Assembly (NCBI RefSeq): GCF_000633415.1
Contig: NZ_AYMV01000015.1
Coordinates: 25,040-89,039 of the forward strand
Origin: Leucobacter sp. PH1c
Lineage (GTDB): Bacteria > Actinomycetota > Actinomycetes > Actinomycetales > Microbacteriaceae
Reading direction: 5' to 3'
DNA length: 64,000 bases
Part shown: one piece after another, positions 17,762 through 26,500 of the stretch
How the letters are laid out: each line of letters opens with the position of its first letter
How positions within the stretch are numbered: position 1 is the stretch's first letter
The notes under the pieces: model-generated
Seen by the model: the letters and a program-made list of their open reading frames with translations, nothing else
Told to the model about the DNA's origin: nothing
The model's database searches: none
Translations under genes and position numbers: made by a program

Positions 17762-17797
17762 AGTGGCGCCCGGGACGAGAACGTCCCGGGCGCCACT
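17762..17797. terminator. Bidirectional terminator between rpiR and trpS
   Basis: A perfect 16-bp stem AGTGGCGCCCGGGACG with loop AGAA and its exact complement at 17782-17797 lies between two converging genes, 7 bases after the RpiR stop. Confidence 0.9.
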
Positions 17798-17812
17798 CGA
17801 CGTGCGCGTGAC

Positions 17813-18820
17813 TCAGCGCAGCAGGCCGATGCGCTCGTAGACGGCGGACAGCGTGCGGTCGGCGACCTCGCCCGCGCGCTCGGCGGCGCCCGCGAGCAGG
17901 CGGTCGAGCTCGGCCGGATCGGCGAGCAGCTCCTCGGTGCGCTCGCGCACGGGGCCCAGGCCGGCCTCGACGACGTCGACGAGCCCCTTCTTGAGATCGC
18001 CGTAGCCGCGGCCCGAGTACTCGGCCTCGACGGCGGAGATCGGCTCGCCGCTCAGCACCGAGTAGATGGTGAGGAGGTTCGCGACGCCTGGCTTCGCCTG
18101 GCGGTCGAAGCGGATCTCGCCGTCGGCATCGGTGACGGCGCGCATGATCTTCTTCTTCGTCACGTTCGCCGGATCGAGGACCTTGATGAGCCCCGCCTCG
18201 GTCTCCGCCGACTTCGACATCTTGGCGGTCGGATCCTGGAGGTCGTAGATCTTCGCGGTCTCCTTCTGGATCTGCGCCTCCGGCACCACGAACGTCTCGC
18301 CGAAGCGGTGGTTGAAGCGCGCAGCCAGGTCGCGGGTCAGCTCGACGTGCTGGCGCTGATCCTCGCCGACGGGCACGGACGCGGCCTGGTACAGGAGGAT
18401 GTCCGCGGCCATGAGGATCGGGTATGTGAAGAGGCCCACCGACGCCGTATCGGCGCCGAAGCGCTGCGACTTGTCCTTGAACTGGGTCATGCGGCTCGCC
18501 TCGCCGAAGCCGGTGAGGGTGTTGAGCACCCACGCGAGCTCCGCGTGCGCCGGCACGTGGGACTGGACGAACAGCGTCGACTTCGCCGGGTCGATGCCCG
18601 CGGCGATGTACTGGGCGGCCGTGCGCCGGGTGCGCTCGACGAGCTCCTTCGGGTCCTGCGGCACGGTGATGGCGTGGAGGTTCACGACGCAGAAGAACGC
18701 GTCGAAGTCCTCCTGCATCTGCGTCCACTGGCTGAGCGCGCCGATGTAGTTGCCGAGGTGCAGCGAGTCGCTCGAGGGCTGCATGCCGGAGAAGAGGACG
18801 GGCTTGGGGGTGGGGTTCAT
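17813..18820 (-). CDS. trpS: Tryptophanyl-tRNA synthetase
   Basis: A 335-residue class Ic synthetase that charges tRNA-Trp. The HIGH-like motif is LHLGNYIGA near residue 20. The adenosine/tryptophan pocket includes [18 protein letters not shown] and [18 protein letters not shown], and KMSKS is exact in [13 protein letters not shown]. Length matches bacterial TrpRS. AGGA lies about 6 bases before the ATG. The upstream exonuclease III gene ends 60 bp away on the same strand, so co-transcription is possible. A strong hairpin follows the gene. Confidence 0.97.
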   Translation of the reverse strand: MNPTPKPVLFSGMQPSSDSLHLGNYIGALSQWTQMQEDFDAFFCVVNLHAITVPQDPKELVERTRRTAAQYIAAGIDPAKSTLFVQSHVPAHAELAWVLNTLTGFGEASRMTQFKDKSQRFGADTASVGLFTYPILMAADILLYQAASVPVGEDQRQHVELTRDLAARFNHRFGETFVVPEAQIQKETAKIYDLQDPTAKMSKSAETEAGLIKVLDPANVTKKKIMRAVTDADGEIRFDRQAKPGVANLLTIYSVLSGEPISAVEAEYSGRGYGDLKKGLVDVVEAGLGPVRERTEELLADPAELDRLLAGAAERAGEVADRTLSAVYERIGLLR

Positions 18821-18880
18821 GAGATTCCTGGTTCCCTGGACGTGGGGGTGACGAGAGCGGGGGCCGCGGGGGCCGGGGTG

Positions 18881-19747
18881 CTACGCGCCGAGGCGGTAGT
18901 CGACGACGACGGGTGCGTGATCCGACCAGCGCTCGGCGTACGATGCCGCGCGATCGATCGTGTACTCGGTGACGCGCTCCGCGAGCTGCGGCGTGACGAC
19001 GTGGTAGTCGATGCGCCAGCCCGTGTCGTTGTCGAACGCCTGGCCGCGGTTCGACCACCAGGTGTAGGGGCCGTCGACCTCGCCGGCCCAGCGGCGGCCC
19101 ACGTCGGCCCAGCCGTGGCCGGGGCCCTCGGAGCCGTCGACGCCCGTGATGGCGGCGCCGCGCTCGCCGAAGAAGCGGTCAAAGTAGGCGCGCTCGCGCG
19201 GCAGGAAGCCGGCGCGCTTGACGTTGCCCTTCCAGTTCTTGATGTCGAGCTCGCGGTGGCCGACATTGAAGTCGCCCACGATGGTGACGAGCTCGCGCTC
19301 GGCGGCCAGCTCATCCATGCGGACGCCCATCGCGTCGAGGAACGCCCACTTCGCCTCCTGGCGGGGCGTATCGACCTCGCCCGAGTGCGTGTAATTCGAG
19401 ACGACCGTGAGCGGGGTGCCGCCGAAATCGAAGTCGGCCTCGAGCCAGCGCCCGGACGACTGGATCGCCTCCTGCTGATCCGCGGGGCCGAGGCCCACGC
19501 GGTGCGCGGTCGCCGGGACGCGGCTCGCGATCGCGACGCCGGCGCGGCCCTTGATGTCGCAGGGGTCGTGCAGCCAGTGCCAGCCCTGGCTCCCGAGGAA
19601 CTCCTCGAGATGCTCGTCCGCGGCCCGCACCTCCTGGAGCGCGAGCACGTCGACGTCGCGATTCGCGAGCCACTCGCCCATGCCCTTGCGGTAGGCAGCA
19701 CGGATGCCATTGACGTTGACGGACGCGACGCGCAGGGTTTCGACCAT
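18881..19747 (-). CDS. Exodeoxyribonuclease III family endonuclease, copy 1
   Basis: A 288-residue AP endonuclease/exonuclease III family enzyme for base-excision repair. Metal and catalytic residues are seen in VNVNGIRAA, VLALQEVRA, TIVGDFNVGHRELDIKNW and the C-terminal WSDHAPVVVDY. It has the extra DIKNWKGN segment typical of one of two actinobacterial Xth lineages. The ATG follows TAGACT by 7 bases (leaderless-type start). A second family member lies directly upstream on the same strand, 53 bp away. The two differ strongly, so this is an old paralogue pair, not a recent duplication. Confidence 0.93.
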   Translation of the reverse strand: MVETLRVASVNVNGIRAAYRKGMGEWLANRDVDVLALQEVRAADEHLEEFLGSQGWHWLHDPCDIKGRAGVAIASRVPATAHRVGLGPADQQEAIQSSGRWLEADFDFGGTPLTVVSNYTHSGEVDTPRQEAKWAFLDAMGVRMDELAAERELVTIVGDFNVGHRELDIKNWKGNVKRAGFLPRERAYFDRFFGERGAAITGVDGSEGPGHGWADVGRRWAGEVDGPYTWWSNRGQAFDNDTGWRIDYHVVTPQLAERVTEYTIDRAASYAERWSDHAPVVVDYRLGA

Positions 19748-19800
19748 GCGCCCTAGTCTACGCGGGGCCACCGACACCGCGGGGCGCGGGTGCGCGATCC

Positions 19801-20679
19801 CTAGAAGACCATCGGGCGGTCGTACTCGTCCTCGAAGGTGCCGCCCAGCAGCGAGGGATCGATCTCGCACACCACCGGCACGTGATCGCTCGGGGCGTCG
19901 CCCTTGCGCTCCTCGCGGTCGATCGAGGCCCCCGTCACGGCGTCGGCGAACGCGCGCGACCCCATGATGAAGTCGATCCGCATCCCCTCGTCCTTGGGGA
20001 AACGGCCGGCCTTGTAGTCCCAGAAGGTGTAGCCCTCGGGCGCGATCGGCCGCACGACGTCCTCGACGTGCGGGGCGAACGCCGCGAACGCCGCCCGCTC
20101 CTCGGGGGAGACGTGCGTCGAGGAGCCGAGTGTGAAGCTCGGATCGCCCATGTCGCTGTCGAGCGGCGCGATGTTCCAGTCGCCCATCAGCGCGAGCGGC
20201 AGATCGGGATCCTCCTCGAGCCACTCGGCCGTATCGCGCCGCAGCGCGTCGAGCCACGCGAGCTTGTACTCGAGGTGGGGATCGCCGAGCGCGCGGCCGT
20301 TCGGCACGTACAGGCTCCACAGGCGGAGGTCGCCCACCGTCACGCCGAGCGCGCGCGCTTCGAGCGGCAGCCCGTTCGGTCCCGTGCCCTGCACCGCCTC
20401 CTGGCCCTTGATGGGCGCCCCGAAGCCCGGCATCTCGGCGAAGCCGCGGGACACCTCGGTCATCTCGTGGCGGCTCGCGAAGGCGACGCCGTTCCACTGG
20501 TTGAGTCCGTGGATCTCGAGGTGGTAGCCCGCCTGCTCGAAGGCCTCGACCGGGAACTGATCCGGTCGGCACTTGATCTCCTGCATGGCGAGCACGTCGA
20601 TGTCCTCGCGGACGAGCCAGTCGACGACCCGGCCGAAACGGGTACGGATCGAGTTGACGTTCCAGGTGGCGATGCGCAT
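19801..20679 (-). CDS. Exodeoxyribonuclease III family endonuclease, copy 2
   Basis: A 292-residue exonuclease III family protein. ATWNVNSIRTR, VLAMQEIKCR, WSLYVPNGRALGDPH, ALMGDWNIAPLDSDMG, MRIDFIMGS and PSDHVPVVCEID supply the catalytic and metal-binding set. It is closer to XthA of typical bacteria than its neighbour. It probably cuts abasic sites and removes 3' blocking groups. The ATG follows TAGGCT by 6 bases (leaderless-type start). It is divergent from the large LuxR gene, with about 120 bp between them. Confidence 0.94.
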   Translation of the reverse strand: MRIATWNVNSIRTRFGRVVDWLVREDIDVLAMQEIKCRPDQFPVEAFEQAGYHLEIHGLNQWNGVAFASRHEMTEVSRGFAEMPGFGAPIKGQEAVQGTGPNGLPLEARALGVTVGDLRLWSLYVPNGRALGDPHLEYKLAWLDALRRDTAEWLEEDPDLPLALMGDWNIAPLDSDMGDPSFTLGSSTHVSPEERAAFAAFAPHVEDVVRPIAPEGYTFWDYKAGRFPKDEGMRIDFIMGSRAFADAVTGASIDREERKGDAPSDHVPVVCEIDPSLLGGTFEDEYDRPMVF

Positions 20680-20718
20680 GCAGCCAGCCTAGCGGGCTGG
20701 GTTTCTTCCCAAATTGTT

Positions 20719-20739
20719 GCAATCCGGGTTGGGGATTGC
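20719..20739. promoter_or_regulatory. Dyad upstream of LuxR regulator gene
   Basis: GCAATCC-N7-GGATTGC is a perfect 7-bp inverted repeat, flanked by AATTG and CAATTG. It sits between the divergent exonuclease and LuxR genes, 60 bp before the LuxR ATG. It could be an autoregulatory site; no direct evidence. Confidence 0.45.
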
Positions 20740-20799
20740 GGGCTGCACACCGCACAATTGCTTACACGGATCCACACCCAGGACGCGAGGAGCGGTGCG

Positions 20800-23514
20800 A
20801 TGGAGGATTCACGAAGACCCGGCCCCGGCGCTCCGCGCGCCGCATGGAGCGGTGACGGGGCTGCCCTCCACACCCGGCGCCGCGCCGGCATGACCGCCGC
20901 GGTTCCCGAGCGCCTCGACCGCGCGGTCGACGCGCTCGACCCCGAGGGCGCCGTTCTCCTGCTCCTCGGCGAGGCCGGCACTGGGCGGCTCGTCCTCGCC
21001 GAGGAGGCGGCCAGCGTGGTGGCCGCGCGGCTCCCCGGTCCGGGCCGGGTGATCGTGCTCCCCAACCCGCCGCACGCCGCGAGCGGGCACACCTCGGTGT
21101 TCGCCGAGCACTTCGCGGTCGCGCTCGAGGGCCGCACGGAGGCGGGGGAGATCGCCGAGCGGATCCTCGCGGGCCTCTTCGCGACGCCCGGGGCGGGCCC
21201 CGTCGTGCTCGTCGCCCCGAACGCCGATGGCTACTCGCCGCGCGACACCCGGCTCCTTGAACTCCTGCTGCAGGACGAGCGGGTGCGGGGGATCGTCACC
21301 GCGAAGCAGCCGACGGGCGCGCTCGAGCGGCTCGGCGTCGGATCGGAGCGGCAGCAGCTCTCCGTCGCCCCGCTCGACCGGGTGGAGGCCGAGCGCTTCC
21401 TCTGCGCACTGCTCGGCGTCGACCGCATCGAGGCGGAGACTCTTCGCGGCTGGCTCGAGCTCGCGGCGGGGAACAGCTACGCGCTGGCGATGCTCGCGCT
21501 CGCCGCCGACAGTGCCGGTCGCCTGCGCCGCAGCCGCGGTGCCGCGTGGGCGCCGCACGAGCTCGACGCGGTGCCCGGCGAGTACACGCGGGTGATCCTC
21601 GACCCCTGCACGCCCGAGGAGATCGAGGCGCTCGAACTGGTCGCCCTCGCCGAGCCCATCACCGAGACCGGGCTGCTCCGGAGCATCGACGCGACGCTGC
21701 TCGCCGCGCTCTTCGACCGCGGGCTCGTCGTCTCCCGGCCGCTGCCCGACGGCGTCGCGCTCGTCACGGGCCACCCGCTGCTCGCCACCGTGCTCCGCGC
21801 GGGGATGTCGCCCGTGCGCAGGATCCAGCTCAACGACCGGATCTTCCGCGTGCTCTCCGACGGGCTCGGCGGCGTCGACCCCGTGTACACGCCCGTGCGG
21901 CTGATGCGCCTCGTCGTGTTCGGGATCGAGAGCGGGCAGCACCTGCCCTTCCCGTGGCTGTGGGCCGCGTTCGAGCTCACGGTGCGCGGCGGCGATCCCC
22001 GCCTCGTGCTGAACGTGGCGCGCGCCGTCGCCCTGCACCCTGACGCCGACCCGATGCAGGCGGGATCGGGGGCGCTCCGCGCCTGCCGCACCGCGCGCCT
22101 CATCGGGGACGACGGCAGCCTCCGCCCCCTGCTCGGCGTCGTGGAGCGCCTGCTCGCCGACCCCGAGCGGGTCGCCGGCATGACCCCGATGCTCCGCGTG
22201 CGCCTCACGACGAGCCTCATCGAGCAGGACCTCCGCGACGACGGAGACGTGGACCTCGCGCTCGCGGCCCTCGACGCGCTCGAGGACCGGCTTGCAGCGG
22301 ATGAGCAGCCCGTGCGCGAGGCCGTGCGCGGCAGCCGGGTGCTCGCCCTCGCCTACACAGGGCGGTTGCGCGCGGCGACGATCGCCGCCCCCGACGAGGC
22401 GGTGTCCGCCGACCTCAAAGCGGAGTGGATCCGCTCGCCGGCGCGGGCGCTCAACGGCCTCATCCTGGATCAGCGCGGCGCTTTTGGGCGCGCGGTGGTG
22501 AACGCGGAGCACACCCGCCGCCTCAGCCGGCTCGGCCCGCGGGCCCGGCCCGACGTGATCGACATGCAGGGCTTCTGCTGGCTGCTCGGGCACTGGGTCG
22601 GCGGCAGCGCCGAGCTCGCGCGGCGCGTGCTCGACGAGCTCGCGAGCGAGGCCTCCTCCGACACGCACGCGGAGGCCCACTACTCGGGCTTCATCGAGGC
22701 GGGGGCCGTGCTGCTCGCCGTGCAGGAGGGACGCTGGGCCGACTCGGCGCAGAGCGCGGAGCGGCTGCTCGACCGGCTGGAGCGCCACGACAGCTACGGG
22801 ATCGCGCCGCTCGTGCAGGCGGCGTTCGCGCTCGCGCTCGCGGTGCTGGGGGAGCGCGACGCCGCCGCCCGCGCGCTGCGCGCCTCGCTCCGCGGGACGC
22901 GCGGCATCGGCGAAGCGGTCGGCGGGCACCGCCGCATCCTCGCGCTCCGGGCGCGGCAGTGGCTCCGGGACCGGGACGTCGTCGCGGAAGCGCAGAGCGC
23001 CGCCGAGTGGGCGCACGCCGAGGGGCTCGAGCTGATCGAGCTGCAGGCCCTCCACGTCGCGGCGTTCGAGACGCGCACCGCGGGGCCCGGGGTGCTCGAG
23101 CGGGCCCGGGAGCTCGCGGTCGCGGTCGACCCGCCGCTCGGGGGCGCGTTCCTCGCGCACATCGAGCGCATCGCGGTGGGGACCGAGGCCACCGCCGCCG
23201 ACACCGACGAGCCCGAGGTGCGGCTCCTCGCCGAGCTGGGCGTCTGGCTGCCGCTGCCGCCCGCCGCCGAGCTCACGGCCCGCGAACGCGAGGTCGCCCT
23301 CCTCGCCTCGCTCGGCCACAGCAGCCGCTTCATCGCGGCGCGGCTGCACATCTCCGCGCGCACCGTCGAGACGCACCTGTCGAACGTGTTCGGCAAGCTC
23401 GGGGTGGAGAACCGTGACGAGCTCAGGTTGTGGGCGGCGCGCGACCGGGCGAGCGCCCCCGATGCGCCGCCCACGGAGGCCCCCGCGCCGGATCCGGTGC
23501 CCGAGCGCGGCTGA
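20800..23514 (+). CDS. Large LuxR-family regulator with degenerate P-loop
   Basis: A 904-residue regulator. The C-terminal LuxR helix-turn-helix begins with ELTAREREVALLASLGHSSR (about residue 824), and RTVETHLSNVFGKLGV is the recognition helix. The N-terminal region resembles the LAL/MalT type but the expected Walker A reads GEAGTGRL (residues 57-64), with arginine in place of the essential lysine, so ATP hydrolysis may be lost. The middle is a long Ala/Leu/Arg-rich helical repeat region. I chose the ATG at 20800 because GAGGAG lies 7 bases upstream; the frame is open far further upstream, but that part reads as antisense to the exonuclease gene. Ligand and targets are unknown. A P-loop relative is at 47450-49942. 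Confidence 0.85.
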   Translation: MEDSRRPGPGAPRAAWSGDGAALHTRRRAGMTAAVPERLDRAVDALDPEGAVLLLLGEAGTGRLVLAEEAASVVAARLPGPGRVIVLPNPPHAASGHTSVFAEHFAVALEGRTEAGEIAERILAGLFATPGAGPVVLVAPNADGYSPRDTRLLELLLQDERVRGIVTAKQPTGALERLGVGSERQQLSVAPLDRVEAERFLCALLGVDRIEAETLRGWLELAAGNSYALAMLALAADSAGRLRRSRGAAWAPHELDAVPGEYTRVILDPCTPEEIEALELVALAEPITETGLLRSIDATLLAALFDRGLVVSRPLPDGVALVTGHPLLATVLRAGMSPVRRIQLNDRIFRVLSDGLGGVDPVYTPVRLMRLVVFGIESGQHLPFPWLWAAFELTVRGGDPRLVLNVARAVALHPDADPMQAGSGALRACRTARLIGDDGSLRPLLGVVERLLADPERVAGMTPMLRVRLTTSLIEQDLRDDGDVDLALAALDALEDRLAADEQPVREAVRGSRVLALAYTGRLRAATIAAPDEAVSADLKAEWIRSPARALNGLILDQRGAFGRAVVNAEHTRRLSRLGPRARPDVIDMQGFCWLLGHWVGGSAELARRVLDELASEASSDTHAEAHYSGFIEAGAVLLAVQEGRWADSAQSAERLLDRLERHDSYGIAPLVQAAFALALAVLGERDAAARALRASLRGTRGIGEAVGGHRRILALRARQWLRDRDVVAEAQSAAEWAHAEGLELIELQALHVAAFETRTAGPGVLERARELAVAVDPPLGGAFLAHIERIAVGTEATAADTDEPEVRLLAELGVWLPLPPAAELTAREREVALLASLGHSSRFIAARLHISARTVETHLSNVFGKLGVENRDELRLWAARDRASAPDAPPTEAPAPDPVPERG

Positions 23515-23551
23515 GCGCCCGCCGCCAGGATCGCGCTTCCGAGCGCTCATA

Positions 23552-23579
23552 CAGAGGTCTCGGGTACATTGGGCCTCTG
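23552..23579. promoter_or_regulatory. Promoter region of the LCP gene with inverted repeat
   Basis: CAGAGG (23552-23557) and CCTCTG (23574-23579) flank a -10-like TACATT (23565-23570). A regulator bound to the repeat would cover the -10. The LCP ATG is 54 bases further on. Confidence 0.4.
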
Positions 23580-23623
23580 CCGCTGTGCGTCCGACCCGGG
23601 CGCCCTGAGGAACGGGAAACTCT

Positions 23624-24913
23624 ATGGCCAAGAACACCGCAGGCGATGCCGCGCGCCCCGCATTCGTGCGCCACGGCAAGCTGCGCCGATCGAACGCCTG
23701 GGGCAACGCGCTGCGCGTGCTGCTCACCACGGTCATCGTCGTCGCGCTCTCCGGGGTCGCCACGGTCGGCTACGCCGTCTGGGGGCTCACCCAGAACCTC
23801 AACACCGTCGACCTCGGCACCGAGGCGAGCGGCGTGGGCGTGGGCGCGCAGTCGGTGGACGGCGAGCTCACGATCCTGCTCGTCGGCTCCGACACGCGTG
23901 CTGGCCAGGAGTACGACGACGGCGAGGAGGGCGAGCTCAACGACGTGAACCTGCTGCTTCACGTCTCGGCCGACCACCAGAACGCGACCGTGCTCAGCCT
24001 GCCGCGCGACCTGATGGTGCCGTTCCCGAGCTGCCCCGGTCCGAACGGGGAGCCCGACTACTTCCCGCCCATGAGCGAGCAGCAGCTCAACAGCGCCATG
24101 ATGTACGGCGGCCTGCCCTGCGTGGCGCGCACCATCTCCGAGCTCACGGGCATGGAGATCCCCTACGCCGGGCTCATCACCTTCGACGGCGTCGTGGGTG
24201 TCTCGAACGCGCTCGGCGGCGTGGACGTCTGCCTCACGCAGCCCATCGTCGACGAGAAGGCCGACCTCGATCTCCCCGCGGGCATGAACACGCTCGTGGG
24301 CTGGGACGCGCTGCAGTTCCTCCGCACCCGCCACGGCGTGGGCGACGGCGGCGACACGAGCCGCATCAGCAACCAGCAGGTCTTCATGTCCGCGCTCGTG
24401 CGGAAGCTGAAGAGCGCGGACACGCTCTCTGATCCCGTGAAGGTGTACGCGCTCGCGAAGGCCGGCGTCGAGAACATGACCCTCTCGAGCAATATGGCGA
24501 GCGTCGAGTTCATGCAGGCCGTCGCCGGCACGGTGAAGGACATCGACCTCGACCGCATCAACTTCGTCCAGTACCCCACCGAAACCCATCCGTACCAGGA
24601 GGGTCGCCTGCGGCCCGACTACGTGAACGCCGAGATCCTCATCAACCTGATGAAGAGCGGCGAGCCGTTCGCGGTGACCGGCGTGGGTGAGGGCGTCGCG
24701 GCGCAGGGCGCCGAGGGCGACGCGGCCGCGACGGACGCTCCCGCGACGGACGTCCCCGCCACCGACGACCCGGCGGCGGAGGTCCCGGCGACCGACGGCA
24801 CCGGCGAGACGCCGGCCACGCCGCAGGACACGGGGCCGACCAAGCTGCCCGAGAACATCACGGGCCTCCAAGCGAGCAACGAGGCCTGCTCGGCCGGCAG
24901 AACGGTCTTCTAG
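23624..24913 (+). CDS. LytR-CpsA-Psr (LCP) family cell-wall polymer ligase
   Basis: A 429-residue LCP protein: a short cytoplasmic N-terminus, one membrane helix (residues 30-52), then the extracellular LCP domain. LLVGSDTRAGQEY, HVSADHQNATVLSLPRDLMV, GLITFDGVVGVSNALGGVDV and LQFLRTRHGVGDGGDTSRIS contain the acidic and arginine residues that bind the polyprenyl-phosphate and Mg. These enzymes transfer glycopolymers (teichoic acid, arabinogalactan, capsule) from lipid carriers to peptidoglycan. A Thr/Ala/Asp-rich low-complexity stretch (about residues 365-410) precedes a short C-terminus with two further cysteines in the protein overall. A terminator follows. Confidence 0.93.
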   Translation: MAKNTAGDAARPAFVRHGKLRRSNAWGNALRVLLTTVIVVALSGVATVGYAVWGLTQNLNTVDLGTEASGVGVGAQSVDGELTILLVGSDTRAGQEYDDGEEGELNDVNLLLHVSADHQNATVLSLPRDLMVPFPSCPGPNGEPDYFPPMSEQQLNSAMMYGGLPCVARTISELTGMEIPYAGLITFDGVVGVSNALGGVDVCLTQPIVDEKADLDLPAGMNTLVGWDALQFLRTRHGVGDGGDTSRISNQQVFMSALVRKLKSADTLSDPVKVYALAKAGVENMTLSSNMASVEFMQAVAGTVKDIDLDRINFVQYPTETHPYQEGRLRPDYVNAEILINLMKSGEPFAVTGVGEGVAAQGAEGDAAATDAPATDVPATDDPAAEVPATDGTGETPATPQDTGPTKLPENITGLQASNEACSAGRTVF

Positions 24914-24931
24914 CCGGGCCGCTCCGGGCCC

Positions 24932-24959
24932 GCCGCGCAGTCGATTTCCGCTGCGCGGC
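24932..24959 (+). terminator. Terminator after the LCP gene
   Basis: GCCGCGCAG (24932-24940) pairs perfectly with CTGCGCGGC (24951-24959) around a 10-base loop, about 19 bases after the LCP stop and before the tRNA promoter. There is no strong T-run. Confidence 0.7.
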
Positions 24960-24969
24960 CTCGGTCCGG

Positions 24970-24975
24970 TAGAAT
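24970..24975 (+). promoter_or_regulatory. -10 box of the tRNA-Ser promoter
   Basis: TAGAAT lies 20 bases before the mature tRNA 5' end. The -35 is not convincing. Confidence 0.5.
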
Positions 24976-24995
24976 GGCTCACGTTGTTCGCGTAT

Positions 24996-25087
24996 GGAGA
25001 CGTGCCGGAGCGGCCGAACGGACTTCACTGCTAATGAAGGGTCGGGGTTAAACTCGACCGGGGGTTCAAATCCCCCCGTCTCCGCCA
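24996..25087 (+). tRNA. tRNA-Ser (anticodon GCT), CCA encoded
   Basis: The acceptor GGAGACG pairs with CGTCTCC (25077-25083); the discriminator is G and CCA is genome-encoded (25085-25087). The anticodon stem CTTCA/TGAAG encloses loop CTGCTAA with anticodon GCT at 25030-25032. A long variable arm (GGGTCGGGGTTAAACTCGACC region) is the mark of a serine tRNA. T-loop GTTCAAATC is normal. Confidence 0.97.
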
Positions 25088-25099
25088 GATGAACAACCG

Positions 25100-25136
25100 A
25101 AATCCCCGATGATACTGAGGTAGCATCGGGGATTTT
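25100..25136 (+). terminator. Terminator after tRNA-Ser
   Basis: AAATCCCCGATG (25100-25111) pairs with CATCGGGGATTT (25124-25135) and runs into TTTT. This is a classic intrinsic terminator, 13 bases after the tRNA. Confidence 0.9.
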
Positions 25137-25440
25137 GCTGTCTGCGGGAGGTGCTCGCATCCCAGGGCGCTTCGGGGCGGCCGGTGTACGCCGTTCATTT
25201 TGCGCCAATGTTCTGTCAATTCGCGCACGTTCGGCGCGAACGGGCCCCTCCGCGCCGCTGCACGCGCTATCGTCTGCGCTGAAGCGGGTCACGGCTGGCG
25301 AAGGCCCCGAAGTCTCGACCGCGGAGCGCTGAGTGCGCGCCTCCGCGATGCGCGGGATAGGCGGAGGCGACTCGTCGGCCGGGACCGGGGTTCGGCAACA
25401 GTGCGGTTGCCGCTGCGCTGCGTGCGGCTCTTGGGGGGTC
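25137..25440. other. Non-coding stretch before the sortase locus with two hairpins
   Basis: I see no convincing gene here. Two perfect short stems are present: CGCCTCCGC/GCGGAGGCG (25338-25346 with 25361-25369) and CGGCAAC/GTTGCCG (25393-25399 with 25406-25412). They may end transcription or form an upstream leader. Part of the stretch is less GC-rich than the surrounding coding DNA. Confidence 0.5.
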
Positions 25441-25471
25441 GCGTCAGATTGCCGCGGCGGATCGTGTCTGA
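25441..25471 (+). promoter_or_regulatory. ECF-like promoter element upstream of sortase
   Basis: GCGTCAGAT and GTGTCTGA frame this element, which can be read as TCAGA-N18-TCTGA. A near-identical element with the same spacing lies upstream of the pilin gene (26462-26492). Spacing between GTCAGAT and GTCTGA is 16 bases, as expected between ECF-type -35 and -10 motifs. The sortase ATG is 40 bases downstream. Confidence 0.6.
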
Positions 25472-25510
25472 ATGCATGAAGGTGTGCAGTGCGATGCGGA
25501 TTGGGGAGCT

Positions 25511-26458
25511 ATGGGGAAGCGTGCGCAGACGGGCGGATCCGAGGGGCCGGCGCGATGGCGGCCGAGTGGGCTGACCTGGAGCATCGTGGTGCTCGCGCTC
25601 GGTGGAATGGTCGCGGGACTGTATCCGATGACCGCCGCATGGGTGTCGTCCTACAACCAGTCGCAGGTGATCCGCAGCGCGGATCGAGCGCTCGACGTGA
25701 TCGTGCCCGGCCGCGAAGAGCAGCTCGCGGCCGCGCGCATGTACAACGAGGCCCTCGCGGCCGGAGTGCGTCTGGAGGCCGGGGGGAATGTTCCCGTCGG
25801 AACGGGCAACGCATCAGGCACCGACCTCCGCTACGAGGATCTGCTCGTCGCGAATGACGACGGGCTGATGGCGCGGATCCAGATCCCCGGCATCGGTGTG
25901 GACCTTCCCGTATATCACGGGACTTCCGACGAGACCCTGCTCCGGGGCGCGGGCCACCTGGAGGGCTCGCACCTGCCCGTGGGAGGGGCAGGAACGCGCT
26001 CGGTGATCACTGCGCACCGGGGCCTGGCGAACTCGACCATGTTCTCCAACCTGGATCGGGTGCGGCGGGGGGACACGTTCGCGGTCGAGGTCATGGGGGA
26101 GGTGCTGAGCTACCGCGTCACGGAGATCGAGGTGATCGATCCCAAGGAGACGAGCTCGTTGCGGGCGAGGCCGGGCAAGGATCTCGTGACGCTCATCACC
26201 TGCACGCCCCTCGGCGTGAACTCGCACCGAATCGTGGTGACCGGCGAGCGGACGACGCCGACGCCGCCCGCCGACCTCGATCGCGCGAGGCAGGCGCCGC
26301 AGATTCCGGGGTTCCCGTGGTGGGCCGTGATCGGCGGCGGTGGCGTGCTCGTGGCCGGCGCGTACCTCGTGTGGCAGGGCCGCGCGGACGGGCGCCGCGC
26401 GGCTCGGCCCGGTCGGGAATCCGCGGGCGCACGCGACAGGAATGTAACGGATAGGTAA
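25511..26458 (+). CDS. Class C-like sortase (pilus polymerising)
   Basis: A 315-residue sortase. It has an N-terminal membrane helix (residues 22-42), the core beta-barrel with IQIPGIGVDLPVYHGT, catalytic H169 in ITAHRG, catalytic C231 in TLITCTPLGVNSHR, R240, and a C-terminal membrane helix (about 281-300). The two-helix plan is typical of class C enzymes, which join pilins through a lysine of the pilin motif and the LPxTG threonine. I see no DPW/DPF lid motif before the core, so the active site may be open. GGGGAG precedes the chosen ATG; an earlier in-frame ATG at 25472 abuts the promoter element and is unlikely. The pilin substrates follow directly. Confidence 0.93.
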   Translation: MGKRAQTGGSEGPARWRPSGLTWSIVVLALGGMVAGLYPMTAAWVSSYNQSQVIRSADRALDVIVPGREEQLAAARMYNEALAAGVRLEAGGNVPVGTGNASGTDLRYEDLLVANDDGLMARIQIPGIGVDLPVYHGTSDETLLRGAGHLEGSHLPVGGAGTRSVITAHRGLANSTMFSNLDRVRRGDTFAVEVMGEVLSYRVTEIEVIDPKETSSLRARPGKDLVTLITCTPLGVNSHRIVVTGERTTPTPPADLDRARQAPQIPGFPWWAVIGGGGVLVAGAYLVWQGRADGRRAARPGRESAGARDRNVTDR

Positions 26459-26461
26459 CGG

Positions 26462-26492
26462 GCGTCAGATGCCGCTCCGCAGTGGTGTCTGA
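26462..26492 (+). promoter_or_regulatory. ECF-like promoter element upstream of major pilin
   Basis: GCGTCAGAT and GTGTCTGA occur with the same TCAGA-N18-TCTGA geometry as the copy before the sortase gene. It begins 4 bases after the sortase stop. A further shared block, GGTGTGCAG, follows both copies (25481-25489 and 26509-26517). Confidence 0.65.
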
Positions 26493-26500
26493 GTGACCGG

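Noticed and set aside
25472..25510. Earlier ATG for the sortase gene
   Set aside because: It touches the promoter element, has no ribosome-binding site, and adds residues before the normal basic N-terminus.
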